From positions 7,573,722 through 7,637,721 of the forward strand of contig OZ037766.1 in NCBI GenBank assembly GCA_964035545.1: a DNA stretch of 64,000 nt, read 5' to 3'. The notes below the pieces were generated by a model. The model made no database searches, was not told the origin of the DNA, and worked only from the letters and a program-made list of their open reading frames with translations. The DNA comes from Bugula neritina. Its lineage: Eukaryota > Bryozoa > Gymnolaemata > Cheilostomatida > Bugulidae. Made by a program: the position numbers and the translations under genes. How positions within the stretch are numbered: the first letter of the stretch is position 1; every line of letters begins with the position of its first letter. Positions 1-12,000 of this stretch are shown here, piece after piece.

Positions 1-854
1 ACACTCTGAAAGTGAATGTGAATTTCAAAACTCATAGACTAAAGAGTAAATCAGAATGAGTTAGAGTTTGGAGTGATGCTGATACTGATACAGTGATAGT
101 GGAAGTTATACTCATAGTGATATATCTAGACTGATAATGATACTGATAGTCATGCTGATAATCATATTAATATATGTTGACTCGGTTTAATGATATCTCA
201 CCTCGCATCTCACCTCATGGAACATAGAACACTCAAAATCACTTTGTGGTGTGAACAGGAAGTGCCTCATTGGCCATTGTAAAGTGTTTAGTCAGTGTTT
301 ATTTAGTGTTGAGTGTTATTTGACTTTAGACCTCCCTCACGCTGCGCAGAAGGAGGCTGTTGTAATATGTCTGACTAGATGCAGATCATTTTGTACACAT
401 CAATATAAAGTAACTAAAATGCATAGTTTTTGATATTTATTATTTGATGTATCATTGTAGGAGTCATTCACTTATGGTACTGCTCACAAGTGACATGCAC
501 TTTCATTATGTCTTAGCCCCTAGTATTAGTCACACTATTGTCACTAGTTTTGCAATCAAATTATGTTTTTCTAGTGATTATCTAGTGTTTAATGTTCACC
601 TTGTATTCAACACAATTCAAAATGGAGAGTTGTTAAGCATGCAGAGTTTTTATTGTGGCTACATTTTTTTTTCTGCTTCTGATTCAGTTTAGTGTTGTTA
701 TTAGTATCCGTTTCAAATTCTTGTCAAAGGAATAGCAATTGCAATTTTTGTTTCAAGTTTTATTTTAGTGTAAAGTCTGTGACTGCTACAGTGCTAATAA
801 TCCCGCTGAAAAAAAAAAACTAAAAGCCCTCTATTATAATTTAGATAATACGAA
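1..854. other. 5' flank of EIF6, low-complexity array, no gene seen
   Basis: No convincing coding exon is visible on either strand. Bases about 60-180 are a degenerate A/T-rich array built from variants of GATAGT/GATACT/CATAGT, like those at 21240-21440 and 61010-61290. The rest is AT-rich sequence that should include the EIF6 promoter and 5' UTR. A short A run sits at about 809-820, just ahead of the EIF6 start codon. Small open frames at 251-433 and 444-692 have no recognisable content and no coding look. Confidence 0.5.
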
Positions 855-3800
855 ATGGCTCTTCGTGCCCAGTTTGAAGGAAACAACGAAATTGGAGTAT
901 TTTCCAAGCTTACAAACAGTTACTGTCTGGTTGGAATAGGCGGCTCTGAAAACTTCTACAGGTGAGTGAAAATAATAAATTTGTAATAAAGTTATTTCTT
1001 TTAAGTAATTGTAAAGTTTTGAATTATTCATCACTCATTTATTTCTTTAATGAATAACTTCAATATTTTGCAGTATATTCGAAGGAGAACTTTCTGAAAA
1101 TATTCCAGTTGTACACACAAGTATAGCAGGCTGTCGTATCATTGGTCGAATGACTGCTGGTAAGCCTATAGTTGTGATTGTAGTATAGACTATTACTTTC
1201 AATTATGTGATGGTAGTAGGCACATTTCATTATGAATAGACCCTTTTCATAGGTCCCCAATATCCCCTTTACAACTAAGAGTTGTGTCCTCCCAAAGTGA
1301 ATAGGTTGATCCTTTGTATAAAGAGCAAACTTATTAAAGATTCAAAGTTTGGCTGCTACTTAAAATTCTAATTAGGCTATAAAATTGTTCTTTTAGGAAA
1401 TAGATATTTTGGTATAAGCACACATATTAGCAGTTAAAAAAAAATTATAAAAATATTTCTTTATGGAGAATTTTGAAGAAAACAAACTTGAAAGCATTTT
1501 TGTGGTTTTGGTTACTGAGCAATGCTGTAGTGGCACTTCAGCATTGCTCAGTAACCAAAACCACAAAAATGTGTTCAAGCAACAATTTTCATTTTGGGTG
1601 ATTGATTGATTGATTTATTACATATCACAAACATGACAACACGTTGCAAAATTCAGTGTAAATACTGGCTATAATAAGTAGGAATGAACAAAAATAAGAG
1701 AAAAAAATCAAAACTCTGTTGGATTATTTAAAATGAAAGCTCATTTAAAGTATTTACAAGATGTCGCAAGAAGCTATCTTTGCCCCATGCCCCTCTATAT
1801 TTGATGGTTCGATATCTTCCAGAAGGGCATTGACTCAGAAAGTTATTGATGAAATGGTCATTGTCTATTATATATTTGATGGCAAGTTCTTTAGTGAGTT
1901 TCTGTGGACACAACTCTTAATTGTGAGGGAGACATTGGGGACTCTGAAACCATTCTATTGCATTACACTGAGATTTACCTCTGCCAATACCAACACGCTA
2001 TGGAAAAATGATGCTTATGTAGTGAGCAAGTTTTAACATGCATTATTTCATTGATTCAAGCCCTGGTTGTTAGTATTCAAATTTATATTCATGAAATTGT
2101 GATTTTACTAATATGCTATTGATTCAGTAATTTACCCACTGTCCTGTAAGTCATACCTGTACTATAACCAGTGTTTTAGTAGTTAGGAGTTAGTCAGTAA
2201 TCATGTTTTGTCTGGAGTTATCTTCTTTAGTAATTAGGCATGTGGGAGGCCACTAGGAACAGCTTTAAAGGATTGCTCAATCTTAGTTTATTACAATCAC
2301 ATTATAATTATGAACTATAATCTAATGTGTATGCAAACAATTGTGACTTTGCAAAGGTATATGTGCCTAGAAAACAGCTTTTCAAAATTCCAAGAATAGC
2401 CTAATACGTGACGTGTGAACGCCAGTAACTACGCTTCACGTGCTAACTATAACGCTAGTATTCAAGGTTGCTGAGCACAACATCAACCAATAACGCTCAA
2501 GCAGTTACAGTGCGCTATATAGGTCAGCTTTGGTGTGCCTGTAACATTGCACAATCTGACCTAGTTTAGATCGATCGCAGGCATTCATCCTAAAGAATGC
2601 ATGTTTTTGCAATGCTTTTTTTCTAATGTTTACAAGCAAAATATGGCCTAATGTTATCACATACATGTTATTTAAAATGTCAAAAAACTATAGATTGAGA
2701 TAATTCACATTTGCACATCTATAAATATACAAATTACGAGCTGAAAGATCACATCTCACAGTCATATTTCTATAGTTATTCATTTGTATAGTCACGTGAC
2801 CAGCAGGAATGCTGGCGTTGTTACGTCACATTTCCCAGCTCATTTCAAAATCGGCGTTTTGGCTGTTACCAATCTACACCCTCAACTTCAACTAACTTTT
2901 TCTACCTTTGGTCAAATGCTTTTTGTCAATGCATGCTTAGAAAAACACAATATTATGTGTGTTTGACCTAAATGGCCATTTATTAGACAAGATAGAGCAA
3001 TCCTTTAAAATAATATAGTAGCATTAACATAGAAACTTGCATTGTGCTATTGTGTCTGACAAATAATGTAAGTCATATTAAAGTTTGTTTTTAAAGTTTT
3101 TCTTGCCCATAAGTTTAGCAGAGTCAAAATACTTGAAAGTTCGTGCTTCATCAGCTGTTTTATATTATTTTGTAAAAATGCCTATTTTTCGGAATTTAGT
3201 GTGGTTCCCTGTAATATTTAATGTACCTACAGAGGTTTAGTTACAATTTATTCCTGTGTTTCTTATAGCAAACAGACATGGTTTACTGGTTCCTCAAACA
3301 ACAACTGACCAGGAACTACAACATTTACGTAACTCCTTACCAGACAGTGTGAAGATTCAACGTGTTGAGGAAAGATTATCTGCCCTTGGTAATACGATAG
3401 CCGTCAATGACTACGTGGCACTGGTTCATCCAGATCTCGACAAGGTAAGTAAGGGTTTTTTCAATGGAGATCAAGTCCTACTTTTTGCACAACTAGGCTT
3501 AATTCATTTAAATTGGTCCGTTTGAACCAAGGCCTAAAATACAGGTAACAGGGTGACCAACATAGCCTTTTATAAAGAATTGCTGGATACCAGTAAGGCA
3601 TGTGTTAAACAACGCAGAGATGAATGTTAAGAAGAGTATTAGGCTACTTAGGACAAACTCATCTGTAGATTTATTTGATTATCTTTCAACCATCTGCTGT
3701 AAATTGTGTTCTCTCGGACATTGTCATGTTTCATAACAGAAAAAACTTCATATTAGCTGCTCTGTAAAAAGAAATAGTTATTGTCTAATCTCCAATATAC

Positions 3801-5170
3801 ACAGCCATGCTATTGGTTAATCTCCAGTATACACAGCCATGCTATTGGTTTACCTTTTTAACTTATGTTTTCAGGAGACAGAGGAAATTCTGGCTGATAC
3901 ATTAAAAGTAGAAGTGTTTCGGCAAACATTAGCAGATAATGTACTGGTTGGCAGCTATTGCGTTTTCACTAATCAAGGTGGCTTGGTATGTTGAATCATT
4001 GCTTTTTACATAGGTATTTATATTATCTTGTTTGTTGTTGGTTTATTTTCAAGTGTGGCAATTGCTTGTATTTTGCACTGTAAATTCCTTCTCTACACTG
4101 GAAGAGTTAATGGACTGCAGTCAATTCATTTAGGTACATCCCAAAACCAAAGTTGAAGATCAAGATGAGTTGTCCTCTCTTTTGCAAGTCCCTCTTGTTG
4201 TAAGTGTTCTACACTTATTTACTGAATTTTTATTGGATCGCAGCACTCTTTGTACTTTTCATTATAACAAATATGCTACATAATATTGTTTATGCTGCAT
4301 AGAACATCAACTAAAAGTAGTCTTCGTATGTGCTAGCAGCTTAATAAATGGAAATATGATAGCGTTTAATTATAATATATTGTAAAGTTGTGGTGACATA
4401 TCAAAGTAAGCTTTTTACTACCATGTGTTGCAGTTATTTTGCAGAATGTCGCATAATTTTATAATGTAATGGCTTTTATTTATATGGAGTAGTCTCACTT
4501 ATAAATACACCTGATGCTAAGAGTGGATGTCTTTACTATGATATCCTATACGCAGGCCGGCACTATAAACAGGGGCAGTGAGGTATTAGGGGGTGGATTG
4601 GTTGTCAATGATTGGAGTGCGTTTTGTGGCATGGACACAACTAGTACAGAGTTATCAGTCATAGAGAGTGTGTTCAAGTTGAGTGAAGCAACAGCCAATA
4701 CAGTCGCTACTGAGATGCGAGACTCGCTGATTGATAGGTGGGCTGAATATGTTCTGTTACTCCTCTTTAATTTAATTCGATAATAAAAACATTAGAAATT
4801 AGTTGAAAAATTGGTTGAAAATACATTCTAGAAAGGATTAATATTGGTGTTTAAAATATTTTGCAGCAAAAACCAGTCATTATTCACCAACTATATAAAG
4901 TTAGGAAAAAGATTATTTACTGAAATTTAATTTTCATGAAATTGCTTCTGTAATTGCTGATTAAAAGTTACCAGTAGATAATATATATTATTAAAATTAA
5001 TTGTTATATAATTTCTCTTACAACCAAAGACAACTCCAAAAAAGTCGAAACTTGCATCCAACAATATAATAATCCAATTTAGTTGCTAGATACTTGGTAA
5101 ATATCAAGTAACTGCTACAAATATACCTTGTTTACAATGCAATACCTTCTTTTGTTGTAGTTTGGCTTAG
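855..5170 (+). CDS. EIF6: Eukaryotic translation initiation factor 6 (eIF6)
   Basis: Seven coding exons: 855-961, 1074-1159, 3269-3444, 3875-3985, 4134-4199, 4556-4737, 5161-5170. They sum to 738 nt, giving 245 residues, the usual length of animal eIF6. The product starts [19 protein letters not shown] and ends MRDSLIDSLA, both hallmarks of the family; RHGLLVP and the [10 protein letters not shown] region are also conserved. eIF6 is a pentein-fold protein that binds the 60S ribosomal subunit. It is needed for late nucleolar 60S maturation and prevents premature 40S joining until released. All introns are GT-AG. The last coding exon has only 10 nt before the stop. Intron 2 (1160-3268) is inflated by a LINE fragment, a hairpin and a TTAA-flanked element. 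The frame is intact, so it is very probably functional. Confidence 0.97.
1486..1580. repeat. Near-perfect hairpin / fold-back element
   Basis: Arms 1495-1526 and 1540-1571 are exact 32-bp reverse complements with a 13-nt loop (1527-1539). Pairing continues outward to about 1486 and 1580 with two mismatches. It lies in EIF6 intron 2. The perfect arms suggest a recent fold-back insertion. A small-RNA precursor is possible, but the long unbulged stem is not typical of an animal pre-miRNA. Confidence 0.7.
1597..2036 (-). mobile_element. LINE-like retrotransposon 3' fragment
   Basis: On the minus strand this segment ends with a conserved stretch at about 1616-1662 and then a (TGAT/TCAA)n microsatellite tail at 1597-1615, typical of CR1/RTE-type LINE 3' ends. 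The same 3' sequence recurs at 15222-15310 (minus) and, in opposite orientation, at 15473-15594 (plus). Upstream on the minus strand is a degraded open frame (1728-1913, extendable towards 2036 through a stop) that could be the end of a LINE ORF, but I cannot identify a domain. It lies in EIF6 intron 2 and is non-functional as seen. Confidence 0.5.
2265..3008. mobile_element. Non-autonomous TTAA-flanked (piggyBac-like) DNA element
   Basis: The element runs 2269-3004 and is flanked by TTAA at 2265-2268 and 3005-3008. Its inverted termini are AGGATTGCTC(A/T)ATCT, giving a left end at 2269 and a matching inverted right end finishing at 3004. TTAA target duplication is diagnostic of the piggyBac superfamily. 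There is no transposase frame in the 736 bp, so it would depend on a helper element. The interior (about 2400-2460 and 2790-2830) is relatively GC-rich, with loosely mirrored CACGTG-containing stretches. It lies in EIF6 intron 2. Confidence 0.6.
3786..3849. repeat. 32-bp tandem duplication
   Basis: Two adjacent 32-bp copies (3786-3817 and 3818-3849) differ at one base. They lie just upstream of the acceptor of EIF6 exon 4 (3875), inside the intron. Confidence 0.85.
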
Positions 5171-6029
5171 CAGACAGCTCAACAAATATCCCTATTTTAT
5201 ACTACCGCAGTGACTTGATATGGTATTGAACCAAGTACTGATCTCAAGTCTGTGAACAACATTTTGACATTTGTTGACTGATAATGTTTTTGTACTATAT
5301 TCTGTAATATGTCATTTGTACAGCTACACAAACTTGTAATAAAGCAGAGGCTAGTGGTAATAGCATACCATGTATTTATATCGAGAATGTATGCATTTAT
5401 ATGTTCACTGTTGTAGAGCCCTGGGCTCTCAAGTATTTGCGGTGATTAATATTTTAAAATACTGTAAATTAAAATCAATTTATTAAAACATATAAATAAA
5501 CTAATGACGTATGGAAAAACCTAGAACTGCTCCCAATGTAACATAGAATTGAGATATGTAAAATATGCATTTTATAAATAACATAATTTATTACTTTCTT
5601 GAGTGCGTCACAAAATCTTGAGCATGATTTATTTAACAAAATACAGATAAATTTCTAGTAATGAAGTTGTAGTGGATGAACGTCATTTAATCTACATACT
5701 ACTTTGGAATTGTTAAGTATTGGGCTTACAATACTGGGTCACCAGAGGAGATAATTCATCAAGTAAATTCAAATCAAAATGTTTACTAAAAGCTTCATCT
5801 ACAGAAGATAAAAAATATTCAATTTCAAATATGAAGTATTCAGTAAAAAAATTAATTAAAATGTAAGCTTCATTATAATCTATTGGAAAAGCAGCAAGTT
5901 GATTTGACCAAAATATTACATACATGCCCTAAAGTCGTTGGGAGAGTCAAGTGTTGATGCGTATGTAAACTGTTAGCAGTGTATAAACTTATATTACAGA
6001 CTGAACTCCTAAGGTACCATATTTTAGAG
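5171..6029. other. Convergent 3' region between EIF6 and ARHGAP17/44-like gene
   Basis: A canonical AATAAA at 5338-5343 probably ends the EIF6 mRNA. On the other strand, candidate AATAAA signals (TTTATT on plus) lie at about 5628, 5587 and 5479 for the RhoGAP gene. A 70-codon minus-strand frame at 5713-5925 lies in the presumed RhoGAP 3' UTR. It has no recognised domain and no clear splice link, so I do not call it a gene. Confidence 0.55.
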
Positions 6030-9000
6030 CTAAAGGGGAGTGTCATCAGTTTGGCTGTTCATCCTATCTCGATAATCGTATTTCTTATCAGTGTCTCCAG
6101 CTTCCTGGTCTATTGTTATAACATCAGTGCCTAATTCTGAATCCGCAGAAGTGGCTTTTGTTGTGATTGGTGACTCACGGTCAGGATCAGCAACTGGTTC
6201 TTTTTCAACTGCTGGTGCTGGTGGTGTAGAAGCACTTACAGGAATTCTCCCTGTTCTCCGCTTTGGGTCCAGAGAATGGGTTCTCTGTGGTATTGGTGGT
6301 GGTTGTCTAAGCTTAAAATCCTGTGATTTTGTTCTATTATGGCCATTCACCTCAGTTGAAGAAACTAAATCTGTTTTTATTTCCACAGCAGAAGCATTAC
6401 GAGTATGAGTTTTTTCTTTTGGGGCTGCAGTGGGTGTAGCACTATCTGAAAGGGACCTAGCTGGAGTACCAAAGGAGGATGTTGCCTGGTCTAGTTTCTC
6501 CTCACCAGAGCAATTTGGTGGACTATTAGTTTCAGTTTGAGGTGGTGGTTGCGCAGGTTTGGGTGGTGGTGCATTGAGAGGGCGAGAAAGTGGTTTAACT
6601 GGAGGGCCAGGTGGAGGTATAGTTGGCTTCTTTATGACGTTATGGTCTGGTGGTTTAGTATCAGGTCTGTTGGGTTTAGCAATGTCTTTGTTTGGTGGAG
6701 GTGGAGCATGCTTCTTGGATTTTCTGTAAGTCAACGGGCTACTTCCAAGGTTGGCATTACTGCAACAAACGCGCATCATGAAATTAATGTTCCTAGATTT
6801 TGGGGAAAGAAGGTTCATTTCCTCACACAGTTTAATTGGTTTAAATAGTGAAATGTTTTAGTTACATAAACAAAGCTTATTGCACTGAGGTGATTTATAG
6901 AAAGTTTAGTAAATTGCTCAAAGCCGGTTTTATTGCTGCTTTTTTTAAAGGGACAGAATCTGCATCTACCGTATCAGAGAAATCTTGAAGGTCAATATCA
7001 AAATAGACAGCTTTCGTTGAACTTGATGGAAGTTGTTTTCTTTTTCAAAAACAAGCAATTACAATTGAAAAGTATCTTGGCTCAATAAAAGGCAGTGATA
7101 AAGCAGGAAACTTCTCTTGTTAAATTTGGTGCATTGAATGGTAAATAGTTATAAAGGCTAAATTTCTAACAATCTTTGAATTTTGCAAATTGAATTTTCA
7201 ACAAAAATATACATAAATTTTAACTAGTATGGTTCATGTCATATAGCTTCATAAAAGAACTTTCAGCATCCTAGACATTTTGAACTGTGTTTTGCTTGTT
7301 CTTAAAAAAAGGAAAACAACTCTTATTGACCTCTGCAGAAAATCATCATGAATTTTTTCATCAGGTTGCCAAATTCACAAAATTTTATGAGGTAAACTAG
7401 CAGTTAAGACTGGCTGAGCAAACAACCAAGGCTAAGGCAACAGATAAGACTAGCAATAATATTCTACTAACTAAATGCTACTTCTTAGCTGCAATATATT
7501 TTGGTCCAACAAATCTACAAAAAAAGTTAAAGGTTTTGCCGTAAACCTTTTTTTAGAGCATAACATTCTTTATCAAAGTTATAAGCTGATTTTAATCAAT
7601 AGAGATCCTAATACTTGATAAAACTTAAGCATTTTTGAAAATAAATTAACTTTTTTGTAAACATCAACAAATTTTCCCATAAGCACATGAATTTTCTCTT
7701 CTATATACCAACAGTTTTAATAGCCACAGCATTGCGAAAACTGTTTCTTTATCAATTATCGTCATCGCATAACTCCAAGTCAAGTCTCAAACCTATGTTC
7801 ACCAGTTTTAGGACTTTATTGACTGCAGACACCTAACAAGGCATTTTCATTTTCACCAAGCAATGAGAACCACATAATCATGACGGATAATGCGATAGTT
7901 ACCTGCTCTCAAGTGAGGACACACTGAGCTGGGAACTGCTCATTGCAGATGTGCCAGCCCCTGGTTCAGCATGTTTTCTCGTATTACTGTTGCTATCCTT
8001 GCAATCCAAGAGAGCAGAATTAGAGGGTGATTGTGGCGCTGTAATACTAGAACTTGCTGATAGTGAGTGGCTGCTACTACTGCGGCTAACTGCACTGCTG
8101 TCAGCATCAGCAAACTCTATATCTACAATCATATGACAGTCTAGTTAATAGAAACTGTGATGGAAAGTAATGCAATTTCACAGCATGTACATTTTATTGG
8201 AGTAAATATTTTTATTTTCGCTTAAATATTTCATGCAACATTTGTGCTAAAACTCTAGAACATTATTTAATACAAAAACCAGAATAGAAATAAAACGAAA
8301 GCATGGAGCATTCCAGTGTGCTTTCAATAATTTTTTCTTTTACAACTAATAGAAAAACACAAGTTTTAGAAAAAAAAGCTATTATATTTAAATCAATAAT
8401 TTTTCACAGAATGACAAATAATTTTCAGAAATACATGTCTAAAATGAAAAATGAATGCTTATGAACATTCATTATGCATGTAAATGTTTCATTAAGTGCC
8501 CCATACAATAAATATCATTTCAAATTTGAGAGAGTAAATGCTGGTTAATATCAAGTAAGGACAACAATATGGTTGATGCAGACAATCATGCAATCAAATC
8601 GAAGGCTATTCTACATTGCAGAATGCAGTGAATTAGAGGCAGGGTAGCTAGAACTTGAAAAGAAATCACTTTAAAAAAACCACAAACATGCAAATAATAG
8701 CTGCAAAAGTAAATCAACAATTAGCATTTAAAAACTTTGAATGTCAGTCAAAGATTCAACTTTTTCTTCTTGGCTATCCTTGGGAAAACAATAATTATCG
8801 TTGGCTGTGGAAGAACTGGAGTATTGAGAAGGGCGCAAGACTGGTGAACCAGCAATGGCAACAGTCATGTCCAGCAAAGACATGAGCCCACTAGGAGGTC
8901 TGCAGGAAGAGGAAGCAACTGGTGCCTCCGAGTCAACCCGAGAACTTTGCTGTGGAATTGCTGGAGCATCTATATTACTAAGACTCCGCCCTTTGATCTT

Positions 9001-12000
9001 CTGCGAAGCATTCCAACGCACAGCCCGGTTATAAGATGAATCTCGTTTCAACTGAAATTCTAAACAAAAAAGAACTAAAGATTTTCAACTCAGCTTAGTC
9101 AATTTGGTGAGCAGGGAACCCAGAAACCAAGGTTAACACCGGTTACGACAGATAAAGTGGCATTAACAGGCAACAACAGGACAATAAACCAACGAGGAAA
9201 AGCAGAGCATGACTACAAGGTCAAAGCAGCAGCTGGTGACGACATAGGATACATATTTTACCTTCTGCATCGCACAGTTCTGAGTCCACTTTACTAGGAG
9301 AGGTTACGTAGGCATTGTTTACCACTGAATGTACTTTATTGAGATACTGCAGCCCAGGTGAAGCTGAACCACCAGTTTTTAGAGAAGTTAAAGCAAAGGC
9401 TGTATCATACATGTCGCCATGAACGCGGTAGGGGAGAGAGTTGTTACTAAGAGGGAAATGCCGAACGGGTGGCTCTATAACCAAGGGGCTGTCGTCTCCT
9501 TCCATACCAGCTAATGGAGCGTCTGCTGTGCCAGTTTGCCAAACATCCAGACGTTTCTCCTCTATTGGTGTATATCTTGGTTTGAGTACTGCTTGCGAAA
9601 CAGGTTCTTTGTCAGGCAGCAGTTCTTTCACTTCCAAAGTCGGCGACTGTACATGTCCTGACCCTACATAGTTCATCCCCGATTCGTTTGATTGATAAAA
9701 CTCTTTAGATTTATCTTTCAGTGAGGACCTTTTGATTCCTAAAAAGTCTTTCAATGTCTTTTTATCTTTCTTTTCGCTATCTATTGTTTTTGAATTCTCA
9801 GATCTTTTCTTGCCAAATATTTTGTCTCCCGCCGAGTTTAGGGCAAATGGAAAACTCATTCTTTTAGTTTTTTTTCGTAAAGTGGTATTGTCTAGCCCGA
9901 AGGCTAAATTATCAGTACTGCCTACTGCCTGGTTATAGAATCCTAATGACTCACTCATGGAGCTAGTATTGGTGCAGTCACTCGCTGAGTTTGAGACCGA
10001 TTGTGAACCATTGAGATACGATTTAGAGTTATTATCTTCATCCAGTGCATTACTGTTAGTTGTGTTTTTTGTTGGATTTTGAAGCTCATGTTCATGCAAC
10101 TCAAAGTCTAAATGGAGAAGAGGTACAGAACATTTCATTAATATAAGCTGATCGATACCTGGTTTCGTTTAAGTGTCTTAATTAGTGGCATCAGCTGTAT
10201 CATGTTTTAAGGAAAATCAATTGAAATGAAAATAAAATTTAGTTTGTATAAAATAATCTACCATATACCAGGCTAAGGTTAAAGCAGTGGAAGTTAATGT
10301 GTTATATGAGATGAGACTTTCGACACCTGTTGAGCCCATAGCTTTCTACTTGAAAGTTATATTCATAGCAAGCAAAGCAAAAATTCGCTGCGCAGATCAC
10401 TGCAAGTCAGAATTTAGTCAGCATTCATAATTCAATCACCCGACCATAATATATTGTAAATAAATTTACATCTGACAGTGTGGGCTGTAGTGAACTGAGC
10501 AACAAATTTTTCAAGAAACAAGAAATATTTAGATTTTGCCTTATCCAAAAATTAGTGACAATATTAGCTCAATACTCAAAATACCACATGTAAACTGTGC
10601 CTACATTAATTAGCCTGGTATACAGTTTTAAGCTATACAACGCATAAACTGGTGGTAAAAATTACACACCAATCCAAATCCTATATCGACTAAATGTAAT
10701 AATTTTGATACCTTCTCAGTAAATAAAACACAGCCAGTGGCCAGTCACTCGCACATTTTCCACATAAGAAGCTTTATCAAATAGCATTTCAACATTTGCT
10801 GACTTAATTCTGATGTGCAGCCAAATAATCAAGTGATGCAATTTGGGACATAATTTAGGAACTACTGTTGGAACTACTTCTTTAAGTGATATTTATCCTT
10901 CAATGAAGGATAAATGCAAGCAGCTAAATTAAAAAGCTATAAAATTTCCCAGCTAAATATACAGGAAGTATTGCTAATAGAGAGACTGTTGCATTAACTG
11001 GTTGGCATGTAAATACTGCAAGTATTCACAGAGTCAGGAGTAAAAACTTACCACCAGGAAAGAAGTAGTCATGGTGGAGTATCAATGTCTCCACCACGTG
11101 GTTTTGAATAGCAGACGATACGACATCACTACTGTAAGCAGAGTATTGAGATTATTAGCAGTGCTGATTGGTAGAGCCAGTTTATTGAATGGTTTAATTG
11201 ATGAGCCCAACAGCAGTGTAGAAGATGTTACAATATCAAATCCATTTCAGTTTAGTTTTTGCAAACAAATATAGCAATATAATTCAATCTAAAGTTTGGA
11301 AACAAAAATTCACTCAATCTTTAAAATGGGGAAAATTGAAGAAGAAAAACTATATTTCAACAGGTTTTAAAATTTCATTTTTCAATTTTTTATAATTTAA
11401 ACGAATCTACCTATTGTTGCACACAGACTTGCTGGACATAGGAATGTCTGAGTGCAACAAGAGCCATAACAAGAGTTGCTGTCCATTATGCGTATGCTAA
11501 TGTTTTTCAATGGAGCCACTCACCCTGGGTCGGAGTTCCTTGGTCTCAGCAGATTTGGACCAAACACAATTGATATGTTACTGGGTGTCATTTTGTTAAT
11601 CTCAGATTTCTCTGCTAACTTAGCCAGAAATTTTATCAAGTATTTCACGTTTTCGAAATTGGGTTTTGGTAACTTGTCCACTGTAGACCACATCTGTTGC
11701 AGTCTGGAACCACGGTCTTTGCTGTAAAGGAAACAGTCAAGTAGTTGAATAGCCGTATAAGAAATACAAACATGAAGGATATACCACAGACATCAAATGT
11801 TATTCTTTACATATAATATAACTCTTAACTCGACAAGTAAAACATAACTATAAGTGTAAACCACCTCAGAGACTAAATACACCCTTTTTTTCATGCCAAT
11901 TACATATTTAAATGTGTAGGGGATTGGGTAGTATAATTATTGAAATATTATAATGGGTAGTATATATTGAAATGTTATAATGGTTAGTATAATATATTGA

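Noticed and set aside
1495-1571. Hairpin as an annotated pre-miRNA
   Set aside because: The stem is fully paired without bulges and the arms are identical complements, more like a fold-back insertion. There is no small-RNA evidence.
1761-2036. 91-codon plus-strand frame in EIF6 intron 2
   Set aside because: It lies within a LINE fragment oriented on the minus strand. No domain and no splice link.
5713-5925. 70-codon minus-strand frame downstream of the RhoGAP stop
   Set aside because: Position fits the RhoGAP 3' UTR. No recognisable domain, and no acceptor that would join it in frame before the stop at 6030.
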